From Pocillopora verrucosa (Eukaryota > Cnidaria > Anthozoa > Scleractinia > Pocilloporidae): DNA of 64,000 nt. The notes below the pieces were generated by a model. That model was not told the DNA's origin, did no database searches, and worked only from the letters and a program-made list of their open reading frames with translations. How positions within the stretch are numbered: position 1 is the stretch's first letter; every line of letters begins with the position of its first letter. Below, piece by piece: positions 12,153 to 24,900 of the stretch. The position numbers were made by a program, and so were the translations under genes. The stretch spans positions 919,344 to 983,343 of the forward strand of contig NC_089324.1 of assembly GCF_036669915.1 (NCBI RefSeq). Reading direction: 5' to 3'.

Positions 12153-15100
12153 AGAACCTCCACTGTTGGAATGGATTGTAATCTTTTTATCTTAAAGTTG
12201 ACGGAAAGTTTATCGTTAATGTGCACTTTATTAGTTCAGCCATTTTGAATTTTCGGCTTTTCCTGGTTGCCTTTCAGAAATTTTTGAGATGCAAAGGATT
12301 AATGTTTGATTAAAAAAAATTGCTGCAACCGCTTTTCGGTTGTCACATACAAGTAAACTTAAGCATTATTAGCTGGTATTCTTGTTTAATTCTTTATGAA
12401 GTGTGTTTTTTTCCTTCAATTAATCTAAGCGACCATTGCATCAGTTAAGCAGTCTCTTATTCCAGCAGTTACCGGTCCCTTGAAAGAGTTCCCACCGTGC
12501 TTCGGATTCGCGTAATCATTATTAGGTTGCAAGCCTTGATTTCCGTCTCCTTTCAGCCCCCTCTCCTCACCCAAGAGGAAACTTTCCAACTTCCTCTGTT
12601 ACCTTTGTGCTCGACACAGGATCCCCCAAAAGAGTTAATAAACACGCATACATACCTATTGCTTGATAGAACTCTATTCGCTGGTATCTTGAACACTCCG
12701 GGTAACACTGCAGTGTTTGACTTGAAAGTGGAACAATTCTTCAGGGGAAATCTTATCATTTTCTTTCGACGAAACTGTAACTGAAAATGTTAGCATTAGG
12801 GGTGATTAAGAGACTGTTGCAATCTAATAGCACCTGAGTTTTTAAGAATATTGATTCAAAAAAGAACCTGTGCCGAGATTTCTGTCAAACTTTGCGTATG
12901 ATTTGTTTATTTGATAAAATCGTAGCTATTTGAAAAACCCCAGAGTATACTTCCTTGAGATATCAGAACAGCCTTACGTAAGAGTGGAGGGTGTGTATAG
13001 CACAGGGTCACCAAGGATGGAGGATTCGAAGTTTTCTCGTCCGAGAAGCTAGCCCCTGTAAACTATCATTACCATGCCAATGTTATCATTGTAAATACAA
13101 TTATTTATTACCATTTATTTATTATTGGTTGAGTGTCAATGATTCACTATATTCTTGAACCACTTCTCTCTTGTGGAACAGGGTTCTCAAAAATTTGTGG
13201 GATGCGACAGGTTTTCTCTTTTACATGTGAGACATTTACAGCAACGCTTCCTTCTAGCGTTATTACAAAACCTCTAGTTCTTTTCAATACTGTAAAAATT
13301 GTGCAATATCAGTAGACACATGTAGTTTTAAACCGCCTATTTATACTTTTTGCAGAAAATGAGGTTGTTGAGCAATTACACGCACACAAACCTTTGAAAA
13401 ATATATCTTCGCCAGTATTGCGAGAACTTCTGACGAATTTCATGGGAAGTTGAGCACAGAAAGTCTCTGGTGGAAAGTTGTTTCTTTTTCAAACCCAATG
13501 GAGTACATTTTGAGCGCAAAAAGGATGTATGCGTTAAAAAAACTTTACTCCTTTTTCGTGATGGTCTCTTTCCAGAAACACTTTCACTTACCTTGAGTAA
13601 CTGAGTGCGTGCCGAAGGCCAAGAAATTTCTTTGGAAAATCAGTTCCTCACGTCCTGGATAAAGGGGAGTTAATCCTTACACTCCCAAGTTTTATCATAA
13701 AGGAATTTCTCCTTACAGAATTTGTACTTCTACGCGACTTAATAGTCGTCCTACAGAATTTGTACTTTTACGAGCGTGCAAGTAACGAGGAGAAAGAACA
13801 TACGATGGAAGGGATATTGCTTGATTAGAGACCAAATTACAGGCTTGAAATTCCTAGAAATTTATAGCAGATGGTGCAGTGAATTGATAAGAAGGTCTTT
13901 GGAGTGCGGCGCCTTTTAATCACTCTTCACAGGTTTCATTTCTTTTCTGTTTTGGGTGTTTCCTTGGAGTTTTCCTCAAAACAACTTTTTTTATTCGTGT
14001 CAAGCAAAGTAATAACTAATGATTACTTAGGTGATCATTCCAAATGTGAATTAACGTGTTTATTTGACATATCTTAGTGCTATCAAAAACGTTCCTGAAC
14101 TTTATGCTAGTCGAAACTTTTTTCCGTTGTCTCGGTAACTGGATAGGTTGTTGCAAATATTTTGTCAACATCCTTTGTCTCCTTGGTAACAATTCAATAA
14201 CTACTTTAACTATTTTCCTCAAAAGTCGTCAAACGATTAGTGAAAACTCTGTGGTTCATATGTATTCCTAGCTAATTACGCTCAAGATTGAACGCGGCAA
14301 CGAAAATGACAAATTTTGCCTTTTCGCTCAGAATTACGAAACGATCACTCGACAGCAAAAATGTAACACAAAGTAGTAAGATCTTCAAAGGGAATCTCTA
14401 AATCGATTTGAAAGGGTTGGGTAATGCTACATAGAAAACAAGAATATGAAAGAAAGTTTCGAAAATCTCCAGATGGCGAAAATATCTTTCGAACATGGCT
14501 AACATAAGAGGCGAAAATGACAAAATGTCACCAAAAGGATCAATAAAGCCCCTTAAAAAACAGAAAAACTACGAAAATCACTAAAAAACCACGAGACCCT
14601 CAAGGAAAAATCACTTAACCAACACGCGACTTTTGCCATTGCTGAGACCAGAATGAACGCTGGGATTGGTCAGCCCTGTATCAGGTCACTCGAGGGGCAT
14701 GTTGTTCCGCGCGGCCTCGATCTTTGTTGTTGTTGTGTGAAATGCAGAGTCAAAAAGCTTCGCAAATTCTTTTAAAGGTGAATTTTAGCAATCATCTTTT
14801 TTTCGATGATGGGCGGTGTAGATCATTGATCCGTGTGAAAATGTAAAAATGACCGTAAACATCAGTACAAGGTACAGAATTTTAATAAAACCTATCATTC
14901 AGCAAGGTGAATCTATCGCCGGGTGTCGTAAATGCAAGCAATTCGTTGGTTTTTTGCTTCTGAACGGTCATTTATAGCACTCTTTTCAATAAAGAGATAT
15001 ATCTAGGTCATTTTTCTTTGCATGTTATTATTAGCTTCTGGTAACCGTTTATCTGGTAACCCCGACAAATTTGCATTTTGACTTTGAGCATGTTTTGCGA

Positions 15101-17414
15101 TTTGTGTCTTGAATGTTTATTTCTGAGGAAAACCAAAGGAGTAAAGCAGTCATTAAAAATCAGGAAAAGTAAGGAAAAGCAGGCGGGATTTTGCATTAAC
15201 CAAACGCTGATACAGCTATGATTGAAGCTTAAATTATGTCATGAACAAAACGTTTTGCCGTGAAATGTAAATGAACATTTTCTTTAAATTTACGTAACTT
15301 TCAAGATATCTTTTTTGTTACATGTTCTCCTCGGCCCATCATGGAGTGAAAAAAGGTCTTCAAATATACACCTCTCAAAAAATTTTAGATGCTTTCGAGA
15401 CCCTACAACAAAAAATATAAGGCCGTGCGAAACGGGATGGAACGGAAAGTGTAATAACTTCTTACAGACTTCTGCACGAATCTTCTAAACCCACGAATTG
15501 AAAATAAAAGGTTTTCGTTAAAATTTTGTACCTTTCGAGATGTCTACGGTCATTTTCACATTCCCACACGGATCAATGATCTCCGCGGCCCTACTAGGGA
15601 AAGAAAAAAGGTTTGCTGACGTACAATATTCAGGGAATTTGCGAGGCTTTTTCGGCTCTGCATCTCACACGACAACGACAAAGATCTAAGCCGCGCGAAA
15701 CAACAAGCTCCCTGCCCTAGTGCAGGGTTGGCCAATCCCAGCATTCATTTGGACGTAGTATTAGCAAAGTCGCGTATTAAAGAGGATGAAACAAGGTTCC
15801 ATCGAGAACAGCCACATCTACCGACCAATGTATTTGTTTTCCAGCAATTGTATGGAACTCGGTTGTGTAGAATGGGACTTAACGAGCGCGGTTGCGTAGC
15901 GATGCTTATTGGGCACGGTTGCGTAGCTAAGTGAAATTTCTTCACATACGATACCATGAAGGTATACTATGAAGGTATCATGCCATAATTGATCACTCAA
16001 TGTACAAAAACTCGGTCAGAAATGCTACCAACATTGATTTTGGGAGAGAAATATGGATTAAAAGTTTTTGAAAGATTTTTCCTGGTTTTGTTTGAGTAGT
16101 TCCAATTTCAATGACCGTTATACAGGTGGAACGATACAAACAGGCCGTTAGGACTTGGTAAAGGGTGATCACGAGCGCTTAATGAAAGTGAAAATTACAA
16201 CTACTATGGGGAAAAAATTTCGGGACTTTGACAAAAGACTGTTTAATACTGGGTTACCGCTGCCGCTCAATACAGATTCGATTGTATTTTTTAAGGTCTG
16301 TTGAATAGAAAAATAGAATACAAAAACACAAGTTTCCTTTTCTTTTAATGGTTCGGTGTCACAGATTCTTAAATTCCTTATTTTTTTCCTAACTTCTTGA
16401 AAAATAAGTCGACACATTTGTAGTAATTGCTTTTCTATATCAGTAAAATCTATTGCCTAAAAATTGAAAAACCTAACGAAACAAATTTCTTTATTAACTT
16501 AGACTTTTAGAATTTGAAGGGACAAGAGATACGATATTTACAAAGAAGTTTATTGTAATATATTGAATTTCATAGTTTCTTTTTAAGGAGAGAGTTCTCT
16601 CGCAAACTAGTCAATAAAATTTGTTAATTGATTTTATAATCTTTATGTCTGCTTAATATGAAGAATAACCCATTAGATTACAAAAGTGTTAGTAAGAAAA
16701 GGAGGCTTGATTTAACATTTCGCAAGGGATAATTCATTATCTATCGGCTGCAGAGCTCGGAGGATTTGGTGAGGGTCTCAATGGGGTGACGGCTTTTACG
16801 GGTAACGGTTAAAATTTTGGCCAGTTTAAGGCTAACGCTTGATAACTGTCCATTGTGGTCACCAGAATTTTTTTGACGGATAACTTTTTTTAACGACAAA
16901 CGATTAAAATTTGTTCATTTTAATTTTATGGCTATCAGTTAGTCCCATTTAGACCTTCTGTGGGGGGATCACATGGTTTTCAGAGGGGAGGGGAAGGGGA
17001 AAGGGGTCAGTTATCGTTAACATACAGAATAAAGGGAAGGGGGGGGGACATAGAAAAGTGACTGTCGGGTCAATTTAATTTTGTGACACAACCAGAAACC
17101 CACCCCCACCCCGCGATGGATAATGACCAGTCCTCTAAATTTCCCTCCACCCCTGCCACCACCCTCCGACTATCCTCAAATAAAAATTTGTCGCCTTATT
17201 CTCAAAATCGTCAAAACAAATTATCACATTTGTTGTACAGAGGATGACAATTCGGTCAAAGTAGTATTCACTGAAACGCAGTTAAGAATATAACTTTCAA
17301 TTAAAAAGCGGGTAACTGGTGTGGTACAGAGCGAGCTAAAAGCTACGTTAGAGCTTGCCAATCCCATTCATATGTTATCAAAAACAGTAAAGCTAAAATT
17401 CCGGTGGATTCTCC
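12153..17414. other. intergenic region between the two zinc-finger genes
   Basis: No supported coding exon was found. The missing first exon of zinc-finger gene 1 is expected somewhere here on the minus strand. A G-rich dispersed repeat occupies roughly 16736-17165. Confidence 0.45.
16736..17165. repeat. G-rich dispersed repeat (family 3) copy
   Basis: A diverged copy of a family also seen at about 24417-24660, 25540-25740, 28540-28625 and 35370-35640. The left part is G-rich (GGGGGGATCACATGGTTTTC, AGGGGAGGGG) and the right part is C-rich, followed by a TATC-type end. This layout would fold back on itself. No ORF. Confidence 0.55.
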
Positions 17415-19720
17415 CTAAACAAGCGCATGAGTGGTTTTGGATTTTCCTTCTGTGTGGACACGGTGGTGTTTTGCAAGTGTTGACCTGTATGAGAGATAAA
17501 GATTGAAACGATGAAGATGTTTACTGAGTTCTCTGTCGAAGGCTTCACGTTCACTCATATCACATTCGATCACACATCACTCTCTCACAATTGGGCTCCA
17601 TGTCACAAGCTTCACGCTGGGGGCATCGCGTTTCGCGCATCCTGTCTCGTGTTTCACGCACCATGCACTGTTTAAGGTTTCACGTTTACCTATCACGCAT
17701 ATCACTCACATTTCGATCACACATTACTCTTTTCACGATTGTGTCACACGCTTCACACCGTGCCAATCGCGTCTCCCCATCCATATGTGTGTTTCACGCA
17801 CCACGAATTCTATATCACACACACCAAATAATTTTAAAACCGCTTCCCACTATTTTAACCGTATTGCAAAACATTTCCAATGAAACAAGTTCCTCCCTCA
17901 GAAAAATTATTCTAACTATTGATCAAATGAAACCGCAAGAAAAAGCAGCCGATCTAATTAGAAAGAAAACCAGAAAATGTGTCTCATTATTTAATAACTA
18001 GGAAATAGCAGTCATTACATACCTGTCTGTAAAGCGTTTGCTGCATCTTTCGCATTTAAACGGTCTTTCACCAGTGTGTGTCCTCATATGGGTCTGCAGG
18101 GAATTGGACTGAGAAAAACCCTTCTTACATACGGTGCATTTGAAAGGTCGTTCCCCCGTGTGCGTGCGCAAATGGACAGTCAGATTACCAGATTGATTGA
18201 AGGCTCGCGGGCAGAAGAGACACTTGTATGGTTTTTCTCCACTGTGAATACGCATGTGGACTTTCAGTGCGGACGGACGCAGAAACATTCTTTGGCATTC
18301 TCGGCACGTTAGTCTCTTATCTCTTTTGGTATTTTCACCCTTAGCCTTCTTAGCCAGCGGTTGTTTTTTTACCACGGAAGATACTCCAGGGATATATGGA
18401 GAGAACCCAGGTTCGTAACTGTAGTGGAACGGGTTTACGCAAGGGGAATACGCTGGATGGTGATCATAGTGCTGATGATGCATCCCAAAAATGGGAATCT
18501 CTCTCTGACTTACGTTGGGAATTTCTGAGAATACTGGCCATTGATCGAGTACCGGTGTGCTATTGACAAAAAGTATGTTTCAAGTTTTAACCCTGTAACT
18601 TCTAAGAGTGATTAGCATCTAATCTTTCACCCCAAAATCAAACATTCATTCAGGGGCTTATCTACCTTTTGGACTTGTTGGCCTTCTTGAGAGATCTGGA
18701 AGCTTGGTAGCCTAATGTTTTAACATTGCGAGATTTATTCTTACTGCTTCTTTGTTATTTAGTAACTCGAAGAAATATCGGAAAGAAAGTCCAATTTTTG
18801 TTTCAACCTTTGCAAGAGTTGATAACTCAAAAGTCAAGCGGGCGGCAAAAATTGAAGGCCCAGACCGGCGCGGCTATGGCTGGCGATGTCTAGGTGATTA
18901 GTCAAAATCGTGGGACTCCGCACGTTAGCCTTGGTTTATCGCTATTTCTGTGTTTTTATTGGTTCACAGGCAATATTATCGGAGCTCATATCCCTTTGTT
19001 GTGTTAACTTTCTCACAGCAGTACAAACAAAACATTTTTTCTGTTTAAAGCAGAAATTGTGATCTTGGTTGTTTTCATTGAATCAATCATCATTGCATTT
19101 CTCTCGCGGTTGGCTATAAGCACGTAAACGTTTTGAAATACCTGTGGCCAACAAAAAAATGGGATTTAATTTTTCTGTTACCCACCTCATTTTCTTCACG
19201 AGTTTATCGAATATTTGTTGAATATACGTTGCTTTATGTTAGAATGAAAAGTGGTCTGTAATTTGTATATATTTCAACTTTTCACTAAGGAATTTACTTA
19301 GCAATGCTCAAGGTCAGCGCAGACCTCACAAGGTTAATTTCATAAAAAGTGTTTTTATTCTAAAAACGCATGAAAATTTTTACTGTCCATATGACGCTCG
19401 ACTGCCAACATCTGACATTGATATGCAGTCATGTCAACAGTGACGTCAGCGTTTTCGAAAAGCTCCGGTTCTGAAGCGGATTTTTGTGATCGGTTGACCT
19501 AAACACAGAAATACAGTAGCCTTGTTGTCAAAATCGGAGGAAAACTCCTCCGTATTTGAGTTTTCACACGTCTCTAGTGTAATGTAAGCAGTGGCTCACT
19601 GAAAACAATTAAACACCAGTATTCGGCTTACCTTTCTCGTCTGTTCCTGTTAGAACCACTGAATCCACTCTTATAATAAAACGTCGATGTGTCCATTGAT
19701 CTCTCATCGAAAGTTTCCAT
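17415..19720 (-). CDS. C2H2 zinc-finger protein gene 2, complete, 231 residues
   Basis: Minus-strand exons are 19632-19720 (start [13 protein letters not shown]), 18023-18559 and 17415-17484 (stop TAG at 17415-17417); phases 2 and 2 agree and total 696 nt. Residues 1-110 form a non-finger N-terminus with a His/Tyr/Pro-rich stretch (about 56-88) and a basic run ([11 protein letters not shown]) that may act as a nuclear localisation signal. Four Kruppel-type fingers follow: C115-H135, C143-H163, C171-H191 and C199-H219, with SGEKP/TGERP linkers. The last finger is split by the 538-bp intron after FTDR and completed by [11 protein letters not shown] sequence-specific transcription factor is the natural reading, but the target and orthology are unknown. 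It is paralogous to the gene at 10339-11976 and probably arose by tandem duplication. In this copy the N-terminus and fingers 1-3 share one exon. Confidence 0.88.
17541..17815. repeat. two-unit degenerate tandem repeat rich in TCAC/TCACGC
   Basis: Two units with a period near 150 bp share the order CACTCA..ATC, CGATCACACAT, CTCTTTTCAC/CTCTCTCAC and GTGTTTCACGCACCA. The tract is intronic, between the last two coding exons of zinc-finger gene 2. A similar short TCACGC-rich patch occurs at about 22385-22445. Confidence 0.6.
18583..18660. mobile_element. fragment of MITE family 1
   Basis: A short piece (TAACCCTGTAACTTCTAAGA, AGCATCTAATC, AATCAAACATT) matches the left portion of the family at 6197, 31262 and 52434. 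The rest of the element is missing. It is intronic, upstream of zinc-finger gene 2 exon 18023-18559. Confidence 0.5.
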
Positions 19721-20500
19721 TATTCTCTAAGAGGAGTGCACTAATAAAGATAACAAAAATATAAACAATATAATGGAATAGGACGTGACAGTATTTTTCA
19801 AACCGTTCTTTTTAATTTGCCTTCATTTCAAGTTGACTGTTGTCTGATCTAAATCGATTTACGTTGTTTAAAGTTGTGATAGATAGTTATCTGTTCCTTT
19901 TGAATTTTAAAACTTTCCGTACCAATTGCGATCATTGTTATTTCAATCAATGTTTGTTTGTTTGCTTGTTCGGTTGGTTTAGCTAAAACAGACTTCGTTG
20001 TTTTTCACTGTTAAGTTAGCGTTTGCAGCTATTATTTTACAAAGTTTTGTCATATTTCTCTTCCACTAGCCATCAATTTTGTTTGCTGCATATATCTCGT
20101 GAAACTGTTAATCTTTACTGTTTTAATGTATCGATCATCATTGTTGAATATTCCTTTAACTTGCTTTAAGGTAAAGAATAACGGGGAGGTAAGTAATCTC
20201 TTCAGATAGAATAGTTTTGAACGTCTATCATGATCGTTTTAGCTAAAAACTGTCAATAAAAGTTACTCACATTTCGTCGACTTCAGAGGGAATGATATTC
20301 CCATGGAGAAAGTTGCGGTTTCTTTATAAACGTTAAACAAGAATTGGAAGCCTTTAATGGGTGACGATTCCAGTACACGCCCTACCACGCCCAGTACAAA
20401 TTGGAACTTTCTGTTACTAAATTGTGCAATAAGTTTCCAAATCACGAACCAATCACCAATTCTCAGCTATATTAAACCAATGGGGTTTATGTGACAGTAG
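19721..20500. other. probable 5' flank of zinc-finger gene 2
   Basis: AT-rich sequence upstream of the METFDERS start codon (19718-19720, minus). No coding exon and no unambiguous promoter element was seen. Confidence 0.4.
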
Positions 20501-20624
20501 AGGGATTGAGAGGTAATTTAGTGTTAACAACTGGGTTGAAAACGTAAATTAGCCACCGTAAAGGGTAAAAAAGCTGACGTTTCGAGCGTTAGCCCTTCGT
20601 CAGAGCGATTGAAGGGATCGAGAG
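20501..20624 (-). mobile_element. 100-bp hammerhead-repeat insertion with 12-bp target-site duplication
   Basis: A unit (20513-20612) of the Penelope-type repeat family in minus orientation. Its end is GGTAATTTAGTGTTAACAAC and its hammerhead-like core is at 20573-20607. It is flanked by AGGGATTGAGAG (20501-20512) and AGGGATCGAGAG (20613-20624), a 12-bp duplication with one mismatch. It has no coding sequence. Confidence 0.75.
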
Positions 20625-21995
20625 ATCAGTACAATGTCGAGTTATAGGCGGGGTGACTTCAAAGAATGCCGCTGGAATATTAATTTCCAGGCATCGACGT
20701 TTTGTCATGTATCTCACTCAAAAAGCGATTTTAATTATTTTCTAAACGTTTTGAAACGAAATGAAAACTACCTCTCGCTTCCAAACGCTCGTTCTTACGA
20801 ACGTGAATATTTCACTATAACCAAGAGGATATAAACTGCAGTTGATATTCTCATTCTCGTAACCAAAACGACAAACTGCGAAACCATGATAACAAGGGAT
20901 TGAAGGAGAAAATCTACTTTTTTCCCCAATCTCGAAATTTCTACCCAACTTTCGTTCAAAAACCACCTTTTTCCCTCAACGTACTTCTCAAATAAAGTGA
21001 TTTTTGACCCTTGAACCCAGAAAGGCATCGTAAATTGAGTGTGGAACTCATACCAAAGTTATTTTTGCATCTGAAATATAAAATCTTCAACTTTTTGTAC
21101 TGTTTCTCTGACGAAAAGTCCCTGCAGAGCACATACTTGCGGTAAGTATATATGACAGGTTTGAGGGATGCAAAAGATCCTCCTACTCAAGTATTGGACT
21201 TTCGATATTTAAGGTTGTACTCGAGCTTACCCATATGATTTAGGTAAGGTCATATTTCACTTCATTTCTGAACTAAACGGCGAGACGGATAATTTTTTTA
21301 AAAAATATTTTTCGTTACCGCGATGTCATATTCTCAGTGGGAAAAGAGCAAATATGGGTTATTTCGTTGAAATTCACAGGATAAAAGTTAACGGCGAAAG
21401 AAAAGGCTAGTATTTATCAGGTCATATGCGTAACCATAGGAACAGTATTTTATCATAATGTTCAATAATTTAACGTACATGATGGTATATTGCTACTGTT
21501 ATTTCAATGAAGTGTCGAAGCAAAACAAGATTGTATAAGGTTTACCTAGCTTCGCTCCTCTTTGATTGGTCTAAAAAGCTATCACTCAACTAAACACCAG
21601 TTGGATATAAAGCAAAGCGAGGTATCCTATATAAGCCATGTCGCCGGCAAGTAACACGAAAAGAAGATAATTAGTAATCTCGTGAACGAAAGTCAGTCTT
21701 CGAAACGCGCACATAAATGTTACCCTCGCTCTGATATTCTGAGCAGAAGTAACGTAATAGCAGACAATGAGAAGAATCAAGAATTTTTGATGACAAAGAC
21801 TTCAGAAAAAGGGGAAGCATGATTCCTTGAGCGTTGATTCACAGTGCCGACTTCCGAGGAAACAGACTTCCGTTTCCCTCTAAGAAAAACATTAATTACT
21901 ATAGAATCTGCATATCGCAGCTAACATACTAATTGTTCGTCTCTGCGCCCTTATTTTCTCTTCGATAACGATGGCAAAGGAGTCACTTCGTGCTT
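20625..21995. other. intergenic, downstream of ephrin-FReD gene A
   Basis: No supported gene. A hydrophobic minus-strand ORF (21586-21780) is vaguely reminiscent of a seven-transmembrane fragment, but it lacks any diagnostic motif. Confidence 0.4.
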
Positions 21996-24900
21996 TCAGG
22001 GACGGATCTTCATCTCCGATTTTGTTAAGAAATAGTCGTAGCCTTTCCAAGTATGCCAGGTTATTCCAGCTGCAAAATGTTCTGAGTTCTTATCACTTCC
22101 GTTGAGATAGAGTCCATTAAGACTTGCCTTATGACACACTCCGTGCCACCAACCGCTCTTGAAAAGTTTGGCGCAGTGGCCAGCACCATATTTATCGTTG
22201 TCTTGATCTTGTGTTGAGAATTTGTTGCCACTTTCAAAAGAGAACGAATCACCAGCATCGCCGTCTGTGAGAGGAAAACAATTTAAAGCAAGGAAGGACT
22301 TAGAATATTTAATAAATACAGATTGATCATTTTGTCAAGCTTACGCATGCGTTCTTCGTGCCCATGGCGACAAGTATTGAGTAATTTTTAAAACACTCAT
22401 ATCACGCAAAAGCCTTCATAACATATCACTCTAAACTCACGCAAAACTTTTACGAAATGGTTGTGGGAATGCGTTACGCATATGTCACGTACGTACGCTC
22501 TGTTCTAACACACAAACGCTTTTTCACCTGTGTATGTTCCACTGGTCATCAAAAACTTCTGGTCAGCGCCTGCCACCGTAAATCCTTTATAAACAGCAAA
22601 TCTGTTCGTTCCATCCGGGGCTCCCAAGTCGAATCTTAACGTGACGAGATTTTTCGCCAGTCGGTGAATTCTGTCCAATCCCAGCCAGAACTCTCCCGAT
22701 ACGTTACCGAATCCATTCTTGTATTCCACCCACGTCCGGTTGCTAAACCAAACCGAGCCGTCAAAACGCTTTTGGAGCACGGTCCAGCCCCCTTCCGCTG
22801 TTGTTTGGTCGCAGTAGACCGGAAACGAGCCCATGCCGTCTTCAGGGTTTATGGTATAAATACCACTGACCTTAAAACCTGCATTGTACAGCGCCGTGCA
22901 ATTGGAGTATGTTACTGAAATGAGAATGAGTAATTATGTTATTTTCAGAAGAGAGGATGATTAAGCTCAGAAATGGACCCAACCAAAGTAAGCTTTGCTC
23001 AAAATACGATCAAGCTGATTGGGGATTAAAATTTTTATCCACTTTCGCGATCCTGCGATTGTAAATCTTTTTGTGCCTGACAAAAAGTGAAAAAAGAATC
23101 CCACAGGTCTGATGCGTGTTTCAATTGCACACGCAATGCGTGGTATTGCACGTGCATCACGCGCGTGTTAATGCTGGTATGACCTGAAATTTGTTATTGG
23201 CGTCATTTGATTGCCTTTTTTAGCGGGAAGTACAGGGTGTATATTTCGATATTTCTTTTGCTAACCTGGTTGCGTTGGAGTTGGAGACGAAGTTTGAATC
23301 GGAGCCGAGGTCGAGGATGCACTTGGGATGATCACGTGGCCGTATCCTCCTCCGAAGCTACAGTTTTCAAGTCTGTTCTGCACAGCGGTTAGTTGTTCAC
23401 TCATGTTCATAACTTGAGCCCACAGTTTGGCGAGGTGATTGGTTTGGTCGAAAATGGCTGGGACAAAGCGCGTGTTATTGAGTATCTTGTTCAGTTGGTT
23501 GTTATCTGGTGAAAAAAAGCATCGGAAGTAAATCATGAGCTACCGTCAGTCTAACTGCAATTACAGAGTAGTCTATAATTATCTATAACGTAGTCTGTTG
23601 CATTTTACCCTCTTCACCTCCCCCCGAGCTTTTTATCTGGTTTCATTGGACAGCTCACTGATACCCATGACACTTTTGAAAATCCTGGAAGGTGAGAGGC
23701 ACTGTGAGAGGGAGGAACTTAACTAAAGAGTGGCTGTGCATTAACCCTAATCAGTGCTCGAATCCAGATCACTCAAAGCAGAGTTCAGCGCGCCAGGCTA
23801 CCCGCCGTCGTATCGCTTCTCCCACATCTGACCAGTAATAGTGAGGGTCAGTTAGTCGTCTCGAATATAATTTTATGCCTCTAATGCTGATAGGAATTTA
23901 ATTTGGTCTTTAAAAACACTCATTACGTCCGCGATTTACCAGTGCATTGATGAGGTGGCAGATGTGAAATTGTAGATGACACCTGGACAAATTGAGTCGG
24001 CGATGGACACACAGTAATGGTCTTTGTTGGTTGAGCTGTTGAAACAGGACTTGTCTGACACTTGGGATCTAGCAAATAAAATCAAAGGAAAGAAACACAC
24101 TAAGTGAAAGAAACTTCGGCGCTGCATAGATTCAGGTATTCCGTGTATAAAGCTGAGACCGTAATTACACTCGATGGACACTATCGTAGGTATGTTTTTT
24201 CGGTTTCTCATCTTTGTTTAGTCGTTCTGATATTCAGGCTAACAAACGTCAGACTACGTTTATTAAGTAGTATGATTCTGCACGCGGGGAAACTTTCTCT
24301 CAAATTTTCAAATGGAAGTTGCAAAAAAAATTAAAAAGCAAAACAAAAACCGAAACACAAGAGCATTAAGTTGTCTATCCAGGAATGGAACTTATCTTCT
24401 ATTCAACCAAAGGACGTATTATTATTTATCGCCTGGGGGTGAGGGTCGGTGTATTTTGAGGGGATATCATGGTTTCCAGGGGAAATGGAGATCAGTCTTC
24501 GCTAACAAAGTATACAGCGAGGGACATAGAAAATTGACTACTTATAAGATCAATAAGGGAGGATCATTTGAATACTACGGGGGGGGGGGGGAAATTAGGT
24601 AAATTTCATCGTGACAATACCAAAATCCTCTGAGTCCCCCCTTCCTTCCCCTAACGAAAGACTCCTAAAGGGAGAAGAGAGAACTGTTATTCACCGTTTT
24701 CATCAGTACAAACATAGACTTTCATTCTCATGTTATGCGTCGCACACCTCCCCCCTGAGGTCTGCTCCAGAGACCATCCACGGCCATTAGAGGTGGCTGA
24801 AAATATAAACAAAAACCGTTCAGTCACTTGAAGCAACACTTTGCTTCAACCAAAAGCAGTAGTTTAATGGTGAAATGATATTAAGAGTAAATATTGTGCA

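Noticed and set aside
21586-21780. Hydrophobic minus-strand ORF resembling a receptor fragment
   Set aside because: No initiator ATG at its start, no class A motif, and no flanking exons; it may be a relic or chance.
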